From positions 22,434,020 to 22,498,019 of the forward strand of contig NW_019211459.1 in NCBI RefSeq assembly GCF_002443255.2: DNA of 64,000 nt. Reading direction: 5' to 3'. The DNA is from Varroa destructor. Taxonomy: Eukaryota > Arthropoda > Arachnida > Mesostigmata > Varroidae. Positions 27,952 to 40,939 of the stretch are shown piece after piece. Positions within the stretch are counted from its first letter, which is position 1. The number at the start of each line of letters is the position of its first letter. The translations under genes and the position numbers were made by a program. The notes below the pieces were generated by a model that ran no database searches, was not told the DNA's origin, and saw only the letters and a program-made list of their open reading frames with translations.

Positions 27952-29438
27952 TACCTTACGCGCTATCGATGTTCAAAGTTAACTCTTGTTTCAATTCGGC
28001 ATTGAAGTAAAATGTCATTTTGAATGTGACACTTCACTCCTTTTACGTTTCAAATTATATTACAGGAGGACCTATTAATGAAATAAGGTATTGAAGTTTA
28101 CGATTTTTGGTCGCAGCTGTTAAACAATCTCAAAGCCCGGATATCTTCATTCACCACCGCGTAGCAACCCTCTCTAAAGGCTGAACTCATTGGTTTATTG
28201 TATACCCGCCAGCTAAAACTAACGTTTAAACATTTTGGATAAATCGCCAAGTATACTTTCTGGGTTTTGTTCTTGCTCTGGAATAATACATTAGCGTAAA
28301 CGTGTTTCGTACATACCCATCTCCAGAAAATTGACAGTGGATCGGTATAGAGAAGATCTTGAAGAGGTGAAAACGGATAATACCAAAATTGTAAAATATT
28401 CTATATGATACATATTATCAATGACATTCGCTGCTGTATGGCTGAAATAGTTCAATACGTTCGATAATTATAACATTCAGAGAACATACCCTTTAAATAA
28501 TTGTCAATAAATGCCTAGATTTATGATAGTTAAAGAAAAATATCGGGAAAGAGAATCAGTTAGAAGGAAAAATACGTTAGCTTTTCAATATGTATGAATA
28601 TGTCCAAAATTTGCCCGACGGCAAGGCTTGATTGAGTGTTTCGCAGTGTACGTTTGGGGTACTTTCGTTAAGGCTTGCGTGATTCAAATATTTCATTCAT
28701 CAGCCATGCAGACACGGCGGTATGAGTGATCACTGGTTTATCGGAGCTAAACGACGATTATTGAAATATTGTGCATTATAGGCAATAGTGTTAGCCCTAA
28801 TGGAAGCAGGGTGACTCGCTAAAGGCCTGCCTCTAACGAACTAAGCTCTGAGGTGAGTTCGGAGACAGCAAGTGAGCGAAAGGGTGACGTCCTCATGGCA
28901 TCGTCGTATGAGTTCTGTCATTTAACTTCCCTCGAGTTCATTGATCGTGCGCTCGTATCTTTATTTAGCGATGAGTCGAGTGCCTGTTTTAAAGTCTGAC
29001 CTGTTTTGGCCTTGGCCACTTTCACGTTAGCGTTAGAAGCAAGGCTAAGTTATTGCAGAGGTGGCGCCAACGTTAATCGTGCAGTGCAGTGCATTGCGTT
29101 CACTCTCAGTTAGATCTGAAAATCCCCTCAGTATAGTGGTAACTATTAGCGCTACTGATGACGCAGTGCAAAAATGTAAGCAGTTAAAGTACTTCTGTAT
29201 TCGCTGAGTTGGGTGGGTCACGGTGAGCGCGTTTCTCGCTGGGTAGGTTTTTGTGACAGATAAAGTTCTCTTGGCAATGTATTCAAACTAGCACAATTTC
29301 ATGCAGAAGTCTATACTGAGGTGGAGTGGCTTAGTGCAACAATTTTCGGTACTGAAAATACCGTGAAGTGCTACTGAAACTGTCCTAGCATCTTAAGGAA
29401 CATCGCACTTTCGTTTCATAGTATAACATTATATTACG

Positions 29439-32400
29439 ATGGCAGCTGATATAATCTGCTCGAATCTGAGTACGGATCGCTCACAGCTGATTGAACTGTA
29501 TCTTAAAAATCGGAGTTCGTGCTCGATGTTAACGAAAATGGATACCCAATGCTACAGGTAAGCAACGGTACAGAAGCCATACCTCACGACCTCTATTATG
29601 CCCCTTCTTACATATAAAAATGGTAGAGATTCCCTTAGTTTTACCAATAATATTTTCAATACTAGCATCTATTTATTATAGCTCATTAATTATTCGTCGC
29701 ACATAAATTAAACACCATTTACAAATTGCCACCCCCTTTTAGAATTTCATTATGAGAACGTTTGACGTCATTAAGTTTCACCATTAAATCTTCATTCTTA
29801 TCATGGTCGATAAGATAATATCATTGCCGGTATGCAGTCGAGCAGTGGGCAGCAGCAAGAAGAAGTCTTCGTTATATTTAAGTAATAACTTAATGTTACG
29901 TGGAGTGGAAAGTTATTCCACGTAACTTATTAAGTATCAATGTAACTTACACTTTACATTTGTAACCTGCAATTTTCTTTTTTAAGCCAAACGGTCAAAA
30001 TGAACATCTGCAAGACTCAAATCCTTTTTTATCCGTCATAGTCTGCTAATTAACTACTCAATAATTATTTCCAAACTCTGAGCCCTCTTCAAAGGATTTT
30101 GCGTTTTTAAATCGGATTTCTATAAAATTCGTTATATTACACCTACACATATGTTAGTAATGGTAGGATATGAGCGTTTTTATTATCGCCATTTTATAAC
30201 GATACTTGAAACACGGGCAAACTAAATGTTTAAGAACACTGTTAATGACAATGAATCACAAATATGAGTAACTATCAAGAGAAATCTCCGTATACATTTC
30301 GAAAACTACATGACAATTACAGATATTATCTATAACGTTAGCTAAATTTCTTTTGGACCACTGCATTTATTAGTTTTCGAAAAGAGTTTTTCTCACACGT
30401 GTACAATTTCAATATGTCTACCACGCTATCTCTAATGATTCTGCCTTTACACATTGTCAGTACATATAGACAAAAAAAAAATAGTAAATTGATTATGTAC
30501 TTTTACAAACGTAAGTAACGATTAATACTTTCTCCACCGCACAATAATAATGATAATAACATTCCATTCGCGTAGACTCGTCGAGGTCGATACGCCACTA
30601 TCCCCCCAAAGAGATCTGGTCGCCAGTTTCAATGACGTCGAAAGCATGCGCATTAAGGCAAATGGGCCGGGATCAGCCCCTGATGCTATTAGCTCTGGCG
30701 CCAGTTCGACGCAGCCAAAAGCATCAGCAGAAGCGCCTGCAGCAACAGCGCCGCCGACCCTGCCAATGTTTTGGTCCTTTACTGAACCATCCGAGTTCCT
30801 CAAGCGTCACCCGACAGGGCAAAACTCGCGCACTCTGCCCGATTTGAAGGTTGGTCTGAAACCTAAACGACGCCGAAGACTTCCTGAAATACCGAAGAAT
30901 CGAAAACGTACGTACCCATACAACATTGATAGAACCTTTGAGGAAAAGTACGCGTGAGACGAACACAACTAAGTTAAGCTTCTATATTATCAGAATTAAT
31001 CCTATCCAGGCAGAGAGTTGACACCATATGTGCCGATAATGCAGGGATTTACTAATGTTTGCATTGTCTATAATCTTAATTGAGCTTTTCGGATGTGGTT
31101 CTCGGATCTTTCAGCATTGCAAGGACTGAGTCTTGCGGAAGAGTTTCAGGCGATTGACTCAAACTTACTCGTCACACCATTTTCCTCGCAACTTTATTTG
31201 GAAATTGACACGTCAGGACAAGAGCCTCGGTCAACGTTTCGGTTAGTGAATTCTGATACAAACACTATACTGTATGTATGGTGAAGCCGAAGTACACATT
31301 TGTGGAAACCGTTTAGGTATGTAGATAACACCAATTTTTGACCGGTGACGTCCCGTCCATATGGAAAAGAAGCCTAATAGGCCAAAAGCCTACTAAAGGA
31401 CAAGAGCCTTAACGATGATATATTAGGCTAAATTATCGCATGAAAAAACGGTTCGTGTTTCGTAGATAAGGTTCAAGGAGGGACCTGGACAATAAAAATT
31501 TAATCAGTTCATCGCGGGTTTATAGACAAGCTTTCAAGTAGGGTGGCACGAATGGGACTGATGACGCAAGACCTTTAAAAGAGCATAAAGAAATGAAAAA
31601 TTTGTGATCAAATCTGGTAAAAAGCAATTGAATATAGATTGCTGAATAGCTTGTTGCCTTAATTTTTAACAACTACACATACTACGTTTCGTAGGACATC
31701 TAAATAATTATATGGCACAGCATCGTTCCTCAAAATTTACACAATCTGTATGTTCAGAAGCGCGCAATTCTTCATTAAGGGCCCGTACTAGCCTACCTAG
31801 ATTCCTATTCAGATAGCTCTACGTTTACCTCTATAAAGCGCCTGTTTACCGTTGTTTACGTTTATCAGGCTGTAATGTATTTAGACAAATCGTATATCAG
31901 TTTGCCCTAGACCACCATGTTTAAATTCAGCTTTAGCAATTTACAAGTTTCACGTAGCTCTGCAGTTAATCGTAGCTCCGGTTCCACAGATGACGGGCCA
32001 CTATATTGCGATACAGGCGTGTAGAAATATTTATATAACTTTATATATAATAATATATAATATTTATATATGTAACTCGGTATTATGTGCGTATCGATAA
32101 TGCAAAACAGGTACTACTCAAACACTATGACAGAAAAATCTTCAGTCCGGGAAGGCCATACGAACTGTGGGAGCGAAGAATATAGGTCGTCTCAGCAGAA
32201 CAGTGATCAGCAAACATCACGAAATATTGACGTCGGAGATGTCGTAAAGCAGCCTTCAGGAAACTCTGTCGCTTTGGAGAACTGCAGAAACCTTTCTAAA
32301 ATATTGGTAGACCCCGAACCTGAAAAAGACAGTGGGCACTCCAGCTCCTCATTGTCGTCACCATGCAGCGCCCTCTGTGGGCCGCTTGCGCGGCTTTGCA

Positions 32401-34915
32401 TAGCAGACGCTACCCATCGCGGTACATAACTTGTTTCAGACCTTATTTGCAACTGACCAGTTGCTAATAAGCCCATTATTTAATAAGCCCATTATTATTA
32501 GTTTCTATGACAAGAACAAATTGGACGCCAAATTTTTTTTTTTTTTTTTTTAAATATAAACTGCACAATGGCATACGACTCAGGTTTATGCGTTGGATTT
32601 GCAGACTAATGTTGGGTCAGCGCACAATTCAATTAAGGGAAATGACCTTTGAAAACGCACGTGATTGGATTTAAACTGACAATTGGTTATAAGCTGTATT
32701 CTTTATCAATATGGTACAATATGTCTCTATTTCCCTTTGCGGATTTTCAGGAATTCATCGATTTGTACCGAGACATGGAGATGAGCTGGCTATCGACTTA
32801 GGGGATCCAATTTATGTCATAAGGTAGGTGTAGTCGCCATTAGAATACTAATCAACTATTTTATCTATGATGTGTCATTAACCAGATACTGATACTTATT
32901 GTAGACTGCTAAAGGGCAGCTTTACGTTGTAATATACTGATAAACTTGAAGAAGGCTTTACAATAATTGCAATACAGTAATTAAACTGCCCTTCTGCATA
33001 TTTCTATACAGAGTTTGACTCAGCTAGTTAACGCTTAACAATTGTTTCTGCCTTTTTGCTTGATGTTCTTTTCGACAGAGAATGTTCTATCGAAGACAGT
33101 TGGTGCGAAGGAATAAATTTGGCTACAGGACGAAAAGGCGTGTTCCCGCACGCTTACATCACCGATGTTGACTACTCTGAGTTCAGTCAAGGTGACCACG
33201 CGGCTTGTGAATGAAGCTTAGCGGTGTTTTCATTGCAGTCTATAGTGAAAAACACGAAACTGAAAGTCCACATACTTTTTTTTCAATACTCAAATTATTA
33301 AGGAACTTTGAGGCAAGATAATCGCTATTGTGAGATAACTTGTTATATCGATATATTCGCATTTCAGACAGCAGATTGGTTTTGCGGCGCGAACGTTTCC
33401 TGCTTCATTTTCTTGGTAGCGTCGAAGTTTCCAACCATCGAGGAAACAACATTTTGTGTCAGGTAAATTTGACTTCTCGCTGTCAAGTCACTATGTTCCT
33501 AAGGCATTTTATGAAAGGAAATCGTATACTTTTCTCGTTATTAAAGAATTATTATATAACGTTGACACAAGAGATCCGATTGCTTAGTGCAGCAGCCCAG
33601 CCCATTGTATGCGTATTTTCACACGTAGATGTACGTATTAACCTACTTGGTCGATGTGAACGTCGGCGATTGTTTTTAAATTATAACAATTTCTCATTGA
33701 GTTCTTTAGACTATCATAGGTATCTTTGTTTGTTTACCTTACGTTACGCTGGAATGTTAACGAAGGCGGGCATTTTAAAAATTCATGCTTAATAGGCAAT
33801 TCGAAAGTTGATTCGTGAGGGTAACAGGGCTCAACTAAGGGCTCGTATCGAAAACAAGTTGTCAACAAAATATGTGAAAGAAGTGGGGTCCGCGTTGGAA
33901 GTCGATTCTGAACAATCTGGCATAACACAGGCTGAAATCGAGGCTGAAATTAAAGCACGAGAAGGTGTGGAGAGCTCAAAGTCGGAAAGCTGGTCTAACT
34001 CTATTGAGCAGGCATGTATCGGTAGCACAAATTCTGTTATGCTACAAATAATCACAGTATTTCTGTGAAAACGTATAAATAAATAGCTAATTAATATTTT
34101 TACAAAAATCCATAACTTCGAGCGATGATGGTAATTTTTATCATGAGCATCTTAGGATTAGGCGGGCTGACAGTGTGATGATATACATTTTCAATGATTA
34201 GGTGCTTGGGCATTCGTGTGTATTGGAGATCTCCGAGGAAGGTTTAAGAATAGTTGATCGACGAACGAATCAGGTATTACGTGATATTCTGAACTCTCGT
34301 TGGTAGTTATTTCATAAGCCTTAATGACGTTATATTTAGAAACTACTACTACAGACCTATACTATTTTTTGCTACGAATAGCTATATTGTGTACTATTCA
34401 TATGAACGCTAACCAATAGATGCTTTCAACGAGTCTCGTAAATGTACACTCTTTGTATGCGCGGATCGGGATTGGACCACTACTAAAAAGCAAGACTATT
34501 TCTTCACTTTGAAGAACGTCACTTTCTGCGGATACCATCCCACCGATCACCGGTAGGCTATAAATGTACTATGCAACTTCAGCTATTATAAGCAAACGCA
34601 AGATCCACAAAGGCTACAGCACAGATCTGCACAATAAGTTAATGAAAATAGTCTACGAGACGAATTTCCAAGAAAACTCACTATCGTAACGTGGCGCGTA
34701 TTTCGTTTTCAATTATTCGTTGCCTTTTCAGCTATCTGGGATTTATCTCGAAACATCCGTTATTGTACCGTTTCGCGTGCCATGTTTTCTTCGCGGAGGA
34801 CACTGCTCACGATGTCGCTACCTCAGTCAGAGCTGCGTTTGAGCGCTTCTATCGCCGATTTATGGACGTCACATTTCCTACCGAGGATATCTACATTGAC
34901 GATCCAGCTGTATGA
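29439..34915 (+). CDS. MAPK8IP1: JNK-interacting protein 1 / Aplip1-type scaffold with SH3 and PTB domains (11 coding exons)
   Basis: Known role: JIP1 scaffolds the JNK cascade and links cargo to kinesin-1 light chain. Exons: 29439-29557, 30576-30907, 31115-31241, 32111-32421, 32751-32823, 33079-33191, 33368-33462, 33796-34011, 34202-34273, 34434-34552, 34732-34915. All phases agree and give 586 aa; vertebrate JIP1 is about 711. Residues 1-290 are low-complexity, with a basic KRRRRLPEIPKNRK segment near 140 that could be a docking site (inference). The SH3 domain (about 298-352) starts at HRFVPRHGDEL and ends at GVFPHAYITDV. The PTB domain (about 368-577) has FLLHFLGSVEV, SCVLEIS, VTFCGYHP, FISKHP and RFACHVFF. 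The C-terminal PTEDIYID is the kinesin light chain binding signature, followed here by DPAV. Exon 8 inserts an acidic linker into the PTB fold. The exon 8 donor is GC and the exon 10 acceptor (after 34433) is the least certain boundary. A possible initiator TCAGTT lies at 29106. Confidence 0.93.
29888..29935. repeat. Perfect-arm hairpin in JIP1 intron 1
   Basis: ACTTAATGTTACGTGGA pairs with TCCACGTAAC(TT)ATTAAGT: 17 bp with a 2-nt bulge and a 12-nt loop. Confidence 0.85.
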
Positions 34916-34929
34916 ACAGCATCCACAAC

Positions 34930-34935
34930 AATAAA
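34930..34935 (+). promoter_or_regulatory. Poly(A) signal AATAAA of the JIP1 gene
   Basis: AATAAA begins 14 nt after the TGA stop of the JIP1-type gene. This implies a very short 3' UTR unless a later signal is used. The hexamer is seen directly; its use is inferred. Confidence 0.4.
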
Positions 34936-37836
34936 TAAGAAAACTATTTTTAGCAACGAGGTCCAAATTTGGTAACATTTTAACGTTTGTACCGAACTTA
35001 ACGAACAACTTAACTTTAACAAAAAAGATGTTAAAGTGCTTAATAATACATAGTAGAGACTGCACGTAGATCCTCTGTATACGACAGAGAAGACTGTCAA
35101 AACTATATCGTATAACAAACGAACCCTGTGAACGCATCGCTCATCATCAAATAGGGGCCGTTGTGTCCATAAAGCCATCAGCTGAGCGCATCTAGACAAC
35201 GTCCCAGAATTAACTACACAGCTTTTGAGCGTTAGCGACAATTTAAATAACGGCAAGGGCCACTCTAAAAGTACATATTAGGCTATCCAAACATATTGCT
35301 TTTTGCCAAATGGCTCTGCAGGTAGAGAGTGATTTTGTACTATGGACTTTGAATCTCACCGAAATACCGTATAGGTTCGGGTGCTCACGATGGAACTAAA
35401 GTCTTAAAGCACCCTTGTCTAAACATCTACATACAACGGTCGCTATAGTAAGTTGTCATTCTTAGCTAGTACTAATTTAGGTCCCTTTTGTATACTGTAA
35501 CCTCGACTCTGCTAGGCCGCGCTAAAAGGATTTAGGAATGGGAGGACCAGTAAAAAAAGGTACGAAACCTCTATCTCCAAACCCACTTTTTGCCATTCTG
35601 GTCCAGATATCCTAAATACCCTACGGCGTTGGTAAACACAGCCACGGTCGAGACGATTGCGTCCAGTTCGTATTTTGTAGAGTTGGTCGTTAATTTCTTA
35701 CTGAATATTATACGTTGCATATTACGCCGTGGTCAGCTTGTTGTAATAAATACGTCGCCGAAGATCAAATGGAACAACGTATGTAAAAAAACAACAATAC
35801 ATGGAGGTATGTATACTGCGATGAAGAAGGCCGGGTCCTGCAGCATTTTCTATATTATACATTCGCTAGAATGGCACCACAGGAACGCTGCTGTTTATCA
35901 ATCCAACAGAATTGTTGTACCTACTTTAAAATGAATCGTGCCGAATACGTTGTTAGAAACGTAAATCTTTTTTTGGAAGACAAATGTGTGTAAATGTAAA
36001 GAACGTAAATGCGTTTATGTATATTATATCGAGAGGGCGCGTAACATTGCGCCACCTTTCAATTAGTTATTTTTTGCTCTATTAAAAACGATGATCATGT
36101 GGCTCAGAACTCCATTACGAAAATATTGCCGTATTTTTAGCCAGTTGTTATAGCTGGGATAAGTGACGTAAAATCTCGCACCCTTGTGGCAATTTCGCGC
36201 AGCTTACTTTCCATGACTAATTTCACTGATCTAAGGGGTGTTTTGGTAACTGATGAGCTAAACATACATTATTATTGGTCAGCTTTGAAATTATGTTTAA
36301 CACAATCACTCAGTAATTTTTTGCAAGAAAGTCCGCTATTTAGGCTTACGGTCGCCATAATCACACTGAGTTAGGCGTATAATCACCAGCCAGAACATAA
36401 ACATTTCTCAAGGGTCAGCTGACGCTCGCCAAAATAGGCAAATTCAAAAAAATTCAAAATTAAACACCGCAGGACACATTAAGGCAATCGTTTTTCGCAC
36501 ACACACCTTCGTCCCCATTCTTTAACACAAGGGAAGACTTTAATGATTATATATTTTAGTGGTGCTAGAGTATATTTAGACATATTTCTATAATATATAG
36601 TGAAACATTTTGTTTTTCTTGACCAGAAACCAAAATCACAACTTCGCTAGCTTAAAGTTGCGCACCCTGACGCCACCTGCCACATTGAGCTGTCCATAGT
36701 GCAGTGGTATATATATCAGCGGTGCGGTAGCGCTGGACTTCTATGTCAACAAGTGAGAATCAAGCAGCGTAGTAATAGAGAAAATCGACAGTTTTGATCT
36801 TCAGCTTCTTCTGTGAACGAAGAGTAGAAAGAAGATTAGGCAAATTACTATAAAATATCATGGTGCCCGTAATCCATTAATCCAACTAGAAATGCAAATA
36901 AACTATGAACATAACTTTATAGCGAGAAGTGTTACTATTACTGCTTAAACGATAAGATTAACCGAGATGCTTTGTCCGCTTTTTTTTTTGAGAAAGACAT
37001 TTAGAAGCAAGCAAAAAAATTTTTTTTTTTCTATTTTCGAACAAGTCGGTAGATTTTACTACTCGACTGACTGGTGATGATGACTGGTACGTCTGTTCAC
37101 TGGGTAACGACCGTAATCATATATACTGAATCTCTTCGATAACTTTGATTTAGATAGATAGTAGCTTGTTCGTTATTTAGGTTCAGGTTGATCCCCAGGG
37201 CTGACGTCTCATCGGTTTTTTTTAGGTTGGCTAGGTCAAAATCGACTGGACGTTTTTGGAATGCATTTTTAGGATCACATACAGGTTTTATTCTTCGATA
37301 GGTGAATGAACAGCGATAATACGTATGTTACGGCATTATTTTTTTGTTTGTTGACTTAAGGCAAAACGACTTGTCAGCCTCACACAAACATATTAGATAA
37401 AGGAAAACATAATTCCGGAATTGTGTTCTTTAGTGCATAGTCATAATGATCCAATTACATATGGTTATTCTTTTCGCCCCAATGACTTCTCCAAGGCTTT
37501 CATGTCATTTTCTTTAACCTCTATTTTAGACCATTTCCGAAACTGTGCCGCTATGCTAACAAATTTAATATACTTCGTTAAGAATAGGATATGGACATTA
37601 TCTTGACCTGAGCTACCTAAAACAGATATGACAGATTACTAAAATAGGCATAATCTAGGATTGCCATTGTAGTGATGATACCAGATAAGATTAATCATTA
37701 CGCTTACCTCTTAAGCCTGTACATAGACTATGAACAAGGTTGAGCTTACTCCGTTGCTTAGTTTAGGTGGATCCGCTAGTCAAGATTAATTTATAAACAC
37801 AAAAGAACGCGTTATATATATACGCACTCAACAATA

Positions 37837-37839
<3 letters not shown>

Positions 37840-37871
<32 letters not shown>
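37840..37871. repeat. (AT)16 microsatellite
   Basis: Uninterrupted AT dinucleotide run of 32 bp. Confidence 0.95.
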
Positions 37872-37877
<6 letters not shown>

Positions 37878-39170
37878 ACGAGCGAACTCGGCAAACTTTG
37901 AAATTAAATAACTTTCTAACCATTTGAACTAAAATGTGGCTTTTTCCATATGTTTTCGAAGTAAATCTGAAAATGAGCCGATAGTGGAATATACTGGCCC
38001 ACCAATTGTTTTGCCCACCCTTTGCCTCTTTTAAGACATGAAAAGCTCCTTAAAAAAGGACCTAAATCGGAAGAATAAGCAGGTTGAAGCGAGCGTTCGA
38101 TAGTTGTTTACTCAATCCAGGGGTTATTAAAGCGTGGTGATAAAATCTGGCAAGTACCCAGACTGCGTGTATTCGATTGCCTCGCCAATGATTCATGGAT
38201 TTCTTGAAAATCTGCAAGTAACGAACTGTATTCATTGTTTCATTTCTGGCAAATATCTCATAGTAATGAATACCCCCAATCTCCATTTCAAGCACTACAG
38301 TCACCTTATGGCCAAGCTTGCTCGCCCCTGCGACCGAACTCACTAGAGTATTCCACTCTCTCGCCAGGCCCCTTGCGACCTAGCGGCAGGGATTGAACTG
38401 TGTCTTATCTATAAAAGCCATATGTTCCACAAGGGTTTTGCGTAATCAAAGGTTCCGCAAATTGCACGTCGAATATCGCACACGCACTTCTGGTGGACCA
38501 ATTCATGACAACCCATTTTTGAATCAGTTTGTACTCTCACGATTTCGATTATAAGTTAGAAGTGTTAGTTTTGGCCGACAAAGTCCAAGTTGTAAAAAGT
38601 ATTTTCGATTGTAAAAATATCCTAGGGGAACTCGACCTACGAGTTTCCATAGTTTTTTTTTTATTTACGAGGGTATTTATTAGCCGAATTTCGTCCGTTA
38701 GTGGCGCGTAGAGCGCAAGTTACATCAAAGACCACTGGATTTGCCACATATATCTACATATATAGAGAAAGAAATGAAAATTCTTCAAGATAATGATAAC
38801 ATTGAAGCTAAGTGAAATGTCTGGAGACTTCCTGGATCGTAAATAACGATTATACAAATGCTGTAAGGAGATAAAGTATGTGAATCGAGCGCGTATCTAA
38901 ATTTGCGTTCGGTCATCTTTCATTAAATGATTTTCGTTGACGAAGCGCGGACAGGACAGTCCGGTTGACGGGAAGGTTGCGTACCAGTTCTTACCGTTTT
39001 TTAATTAACAAATAGTTCACGTGTCATTTCAGTTTACTTGCCTATACAAAACATTACGTTAAAAATTACGTGAACATATATGTCTTACACCGAACAGCGC
39101 GAAAGAATATTTAGGCTATGAACTCTTACAAATCCTTACCTATTTCGCTTAAGATACGCAATGCTCAGCT

Positions 39171-39212
39171 GCAATAAAGCAAACAGCTGGTCAAGGCACC
39201 AGCTTTTATTGC
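39171..39212. repeat. Hairpin, 15 bp with a 6-nt bulge
   Basis: GCAATAAA-(GCAAAC)-AGCTGGT pairs with ACCAGCTTTTATTGC around a 6-nt loop. Confidence 0.85.
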
Positions 39213-40239
39213 GTCCATGTACGTATGGTAGTACTCGGCATGAACATACTCGACCGATAAGTAAAAGGACAAAAAAAAAGGCTTTCATTTATTCAAAATA
39301 CCATTTTAGCTTTGCATAACTTACGATGAGAGTTTCTCATTTTATAATTTGAGTAAAACTTATTTTCCAAAAGAAAAAGTCTCACTTACTACTGTATAGG
39401 AAACTTCTCTTGAGTCTCTCTGCTAGAGTTGAGAATCATTGAGAATACTGCCATGCTCTAACGTAGACTTTGGCATTAGCAAACTTTGTGCGTAAGTTCG
39501 ACTACGAGATCTTCCATGAGACATGAAGCATTTGATGAATTAATTTGATACTGTACCTGTATTGTGCTTTCTTCTTGTAGCATATTCAAAAGTGGTTCCT
39601 ACAGTGCCCAGGGCGGGCATTATTGTCCGTTGCGGGGTTATCGGTCCTAAGAGGTTTCAATCCTCACCATGTAGCGATGATAATCATCATCACAATAATG
39701 ATAGCACTACTAACCTAACGCGCTAATCGTGCAGGTAAAAATGTTCTCTTCTCATTTCTGCGTCGCTTTGTTTTCGCTATTACGGAAGGACTCATTCAAA
39801 ACACTAGAGGATATTTCAGCATAGCCGAATCTATCTCTTTTTACAGGATAATCTTCATGAAGAGCGTAGAACCTTTTCTCAGTATTATTAATAATAATGA
39901 ATTGAAGGCGCAAAATCAAGAAACAAATATTTCATATGAATACTCTGCTCAGTGGTCGAAGACCATGCTTCTAGCTAGGCTAAAAAATAAAGGAAACGCT
40001 GTATTTCCGACGTTATGTCGCGTCATTACCAGGAAGACTATGTATTATAAACTGCTGACGTTCCTCGTTACGATGAGACCTTTTTTTTCCTCTAGATAAT
40101 CGGCGTCACGTTGAAGGAGCAGAAAGGAATCGACATCATCGATGAAATATGAGGGCGTGTAGGGCTGTGTCAGTATTTATCAAAGACGCTCTGGCTAAAT
40201 CGGCTTCTAATATATATGTTGCAGAAAAATCGCATAAAA

Positions 40240-40601
40240 CCATAGGTCTAACCCAGGAAGGTAACTTCAGCCCTACTCTTCTTGGTGCTTGTGAAGTAGA
40301 TACCAGCGAGTGCCCGAAGGCGTAGAAACCGTGTCAAAGTAACCTAGCTTGTCAACGACCTGGTTATCCAGTAGAAGCAACCAGGTTCGCACGCGTTGGT
40401 CAGACTACGTGTGACCTGAGCAGATATTGGCTCAATCGTGAACCTGCCGAAGACAGCGGCAATGAAGTTCTAAAGGGGTGATTGAATTGTTTCCGAAAAC
40501 TCGGAGACAATCCATCCGTTTCAAACCGTAGAAGCAAGTCGCCGCTCGAGCTGGGTCGCAAAGCGACAGCCAGCTGCCTAAAGCTGGCTTGCTCTTTTTT
40601 T
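40240..40601 (+). ncRNA. Candidate structured RNA, possibly transcribed by RNA polymerase III
   Basis: Successive hairpins are seen by eye. ACCTGGTT/AACCAGGT (40358-40386). GGTCA/TGACC (40398-40416). TGAGC/GCTCA (40417-40434). GAAC..TGCCG/CGGCA..GTTC (40440-40470). An 11-bp stem with loop AAAC (40486-40511). GTCGC/GCGAC (40555-40567). AGCCAGCT/AGCTGGCT (40568-40589). The last is followed by T7 (40595-40601), a polymerase III stop. TATATAT at 40211-40217 sits where a type 3 polymerase III TATA box would be for a start near 40240. I compared it by eye with RNase P, RNase MRP, SRP and 7SK motifs and found no convincing match. No long open frame covers it. The 5' end is a guess. Confidence 0.4.
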
Positions 40602-40939
40602 ATGTGAATGGTTCCTTCTGCTAAGGCTGCTTTGTTTGTTCAATAGTAAAAGCTTTTTGTTATATATATAGCAGAGTATTGCAAAAGCAAAAGTAGCGAT
40701 GTGAACCGTAAAAAAATGTTTATCCTCTGTCGATCTTTACCGCCCCAAAACTGCCCTCGACATTAAAAACACATGGGAGGCTCACCTGTTCTCCAAACTG
40801 AAACGTATGGATCGACTCAAAGCTGTATATAGCAAGCGTGTCCTAGTGCTCCCTTGCGCGATAGAAAAAAGGGGCCTAGTGTACTTCCTCACGGAGACGT
40901 TCCTGTTCGTCGAAAACTGAAAACTTATTGAGAATCTTA

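Larger units (their letters stand above)
34936..40239. other. Non-coding stretch
   Basis: No supported gene. It contains the (AT)16 tract, poly-T runs near 36,980-37,030 and the hairpin at 39171-39212. The open frames are short and unremarkable. Confidence 0.6.

Noticed and set aside
27585..28010. 141-codon frame with Ser-Thr-Glu repeats
   Set aside because: The repeat comes from the 12-bp tandem array and the rest has no protein-like signature.
33340..33792. 150-codon plus-strand frame
   Set aside because: Only 33368-33462 is real (JIP1 exon 7). The frame then runs into intron 7.
36690..36780. tRNA-like stretch GTGCAGTGGTATATATATC
   Set aside because: No B-box and no cloverleaf pairing.
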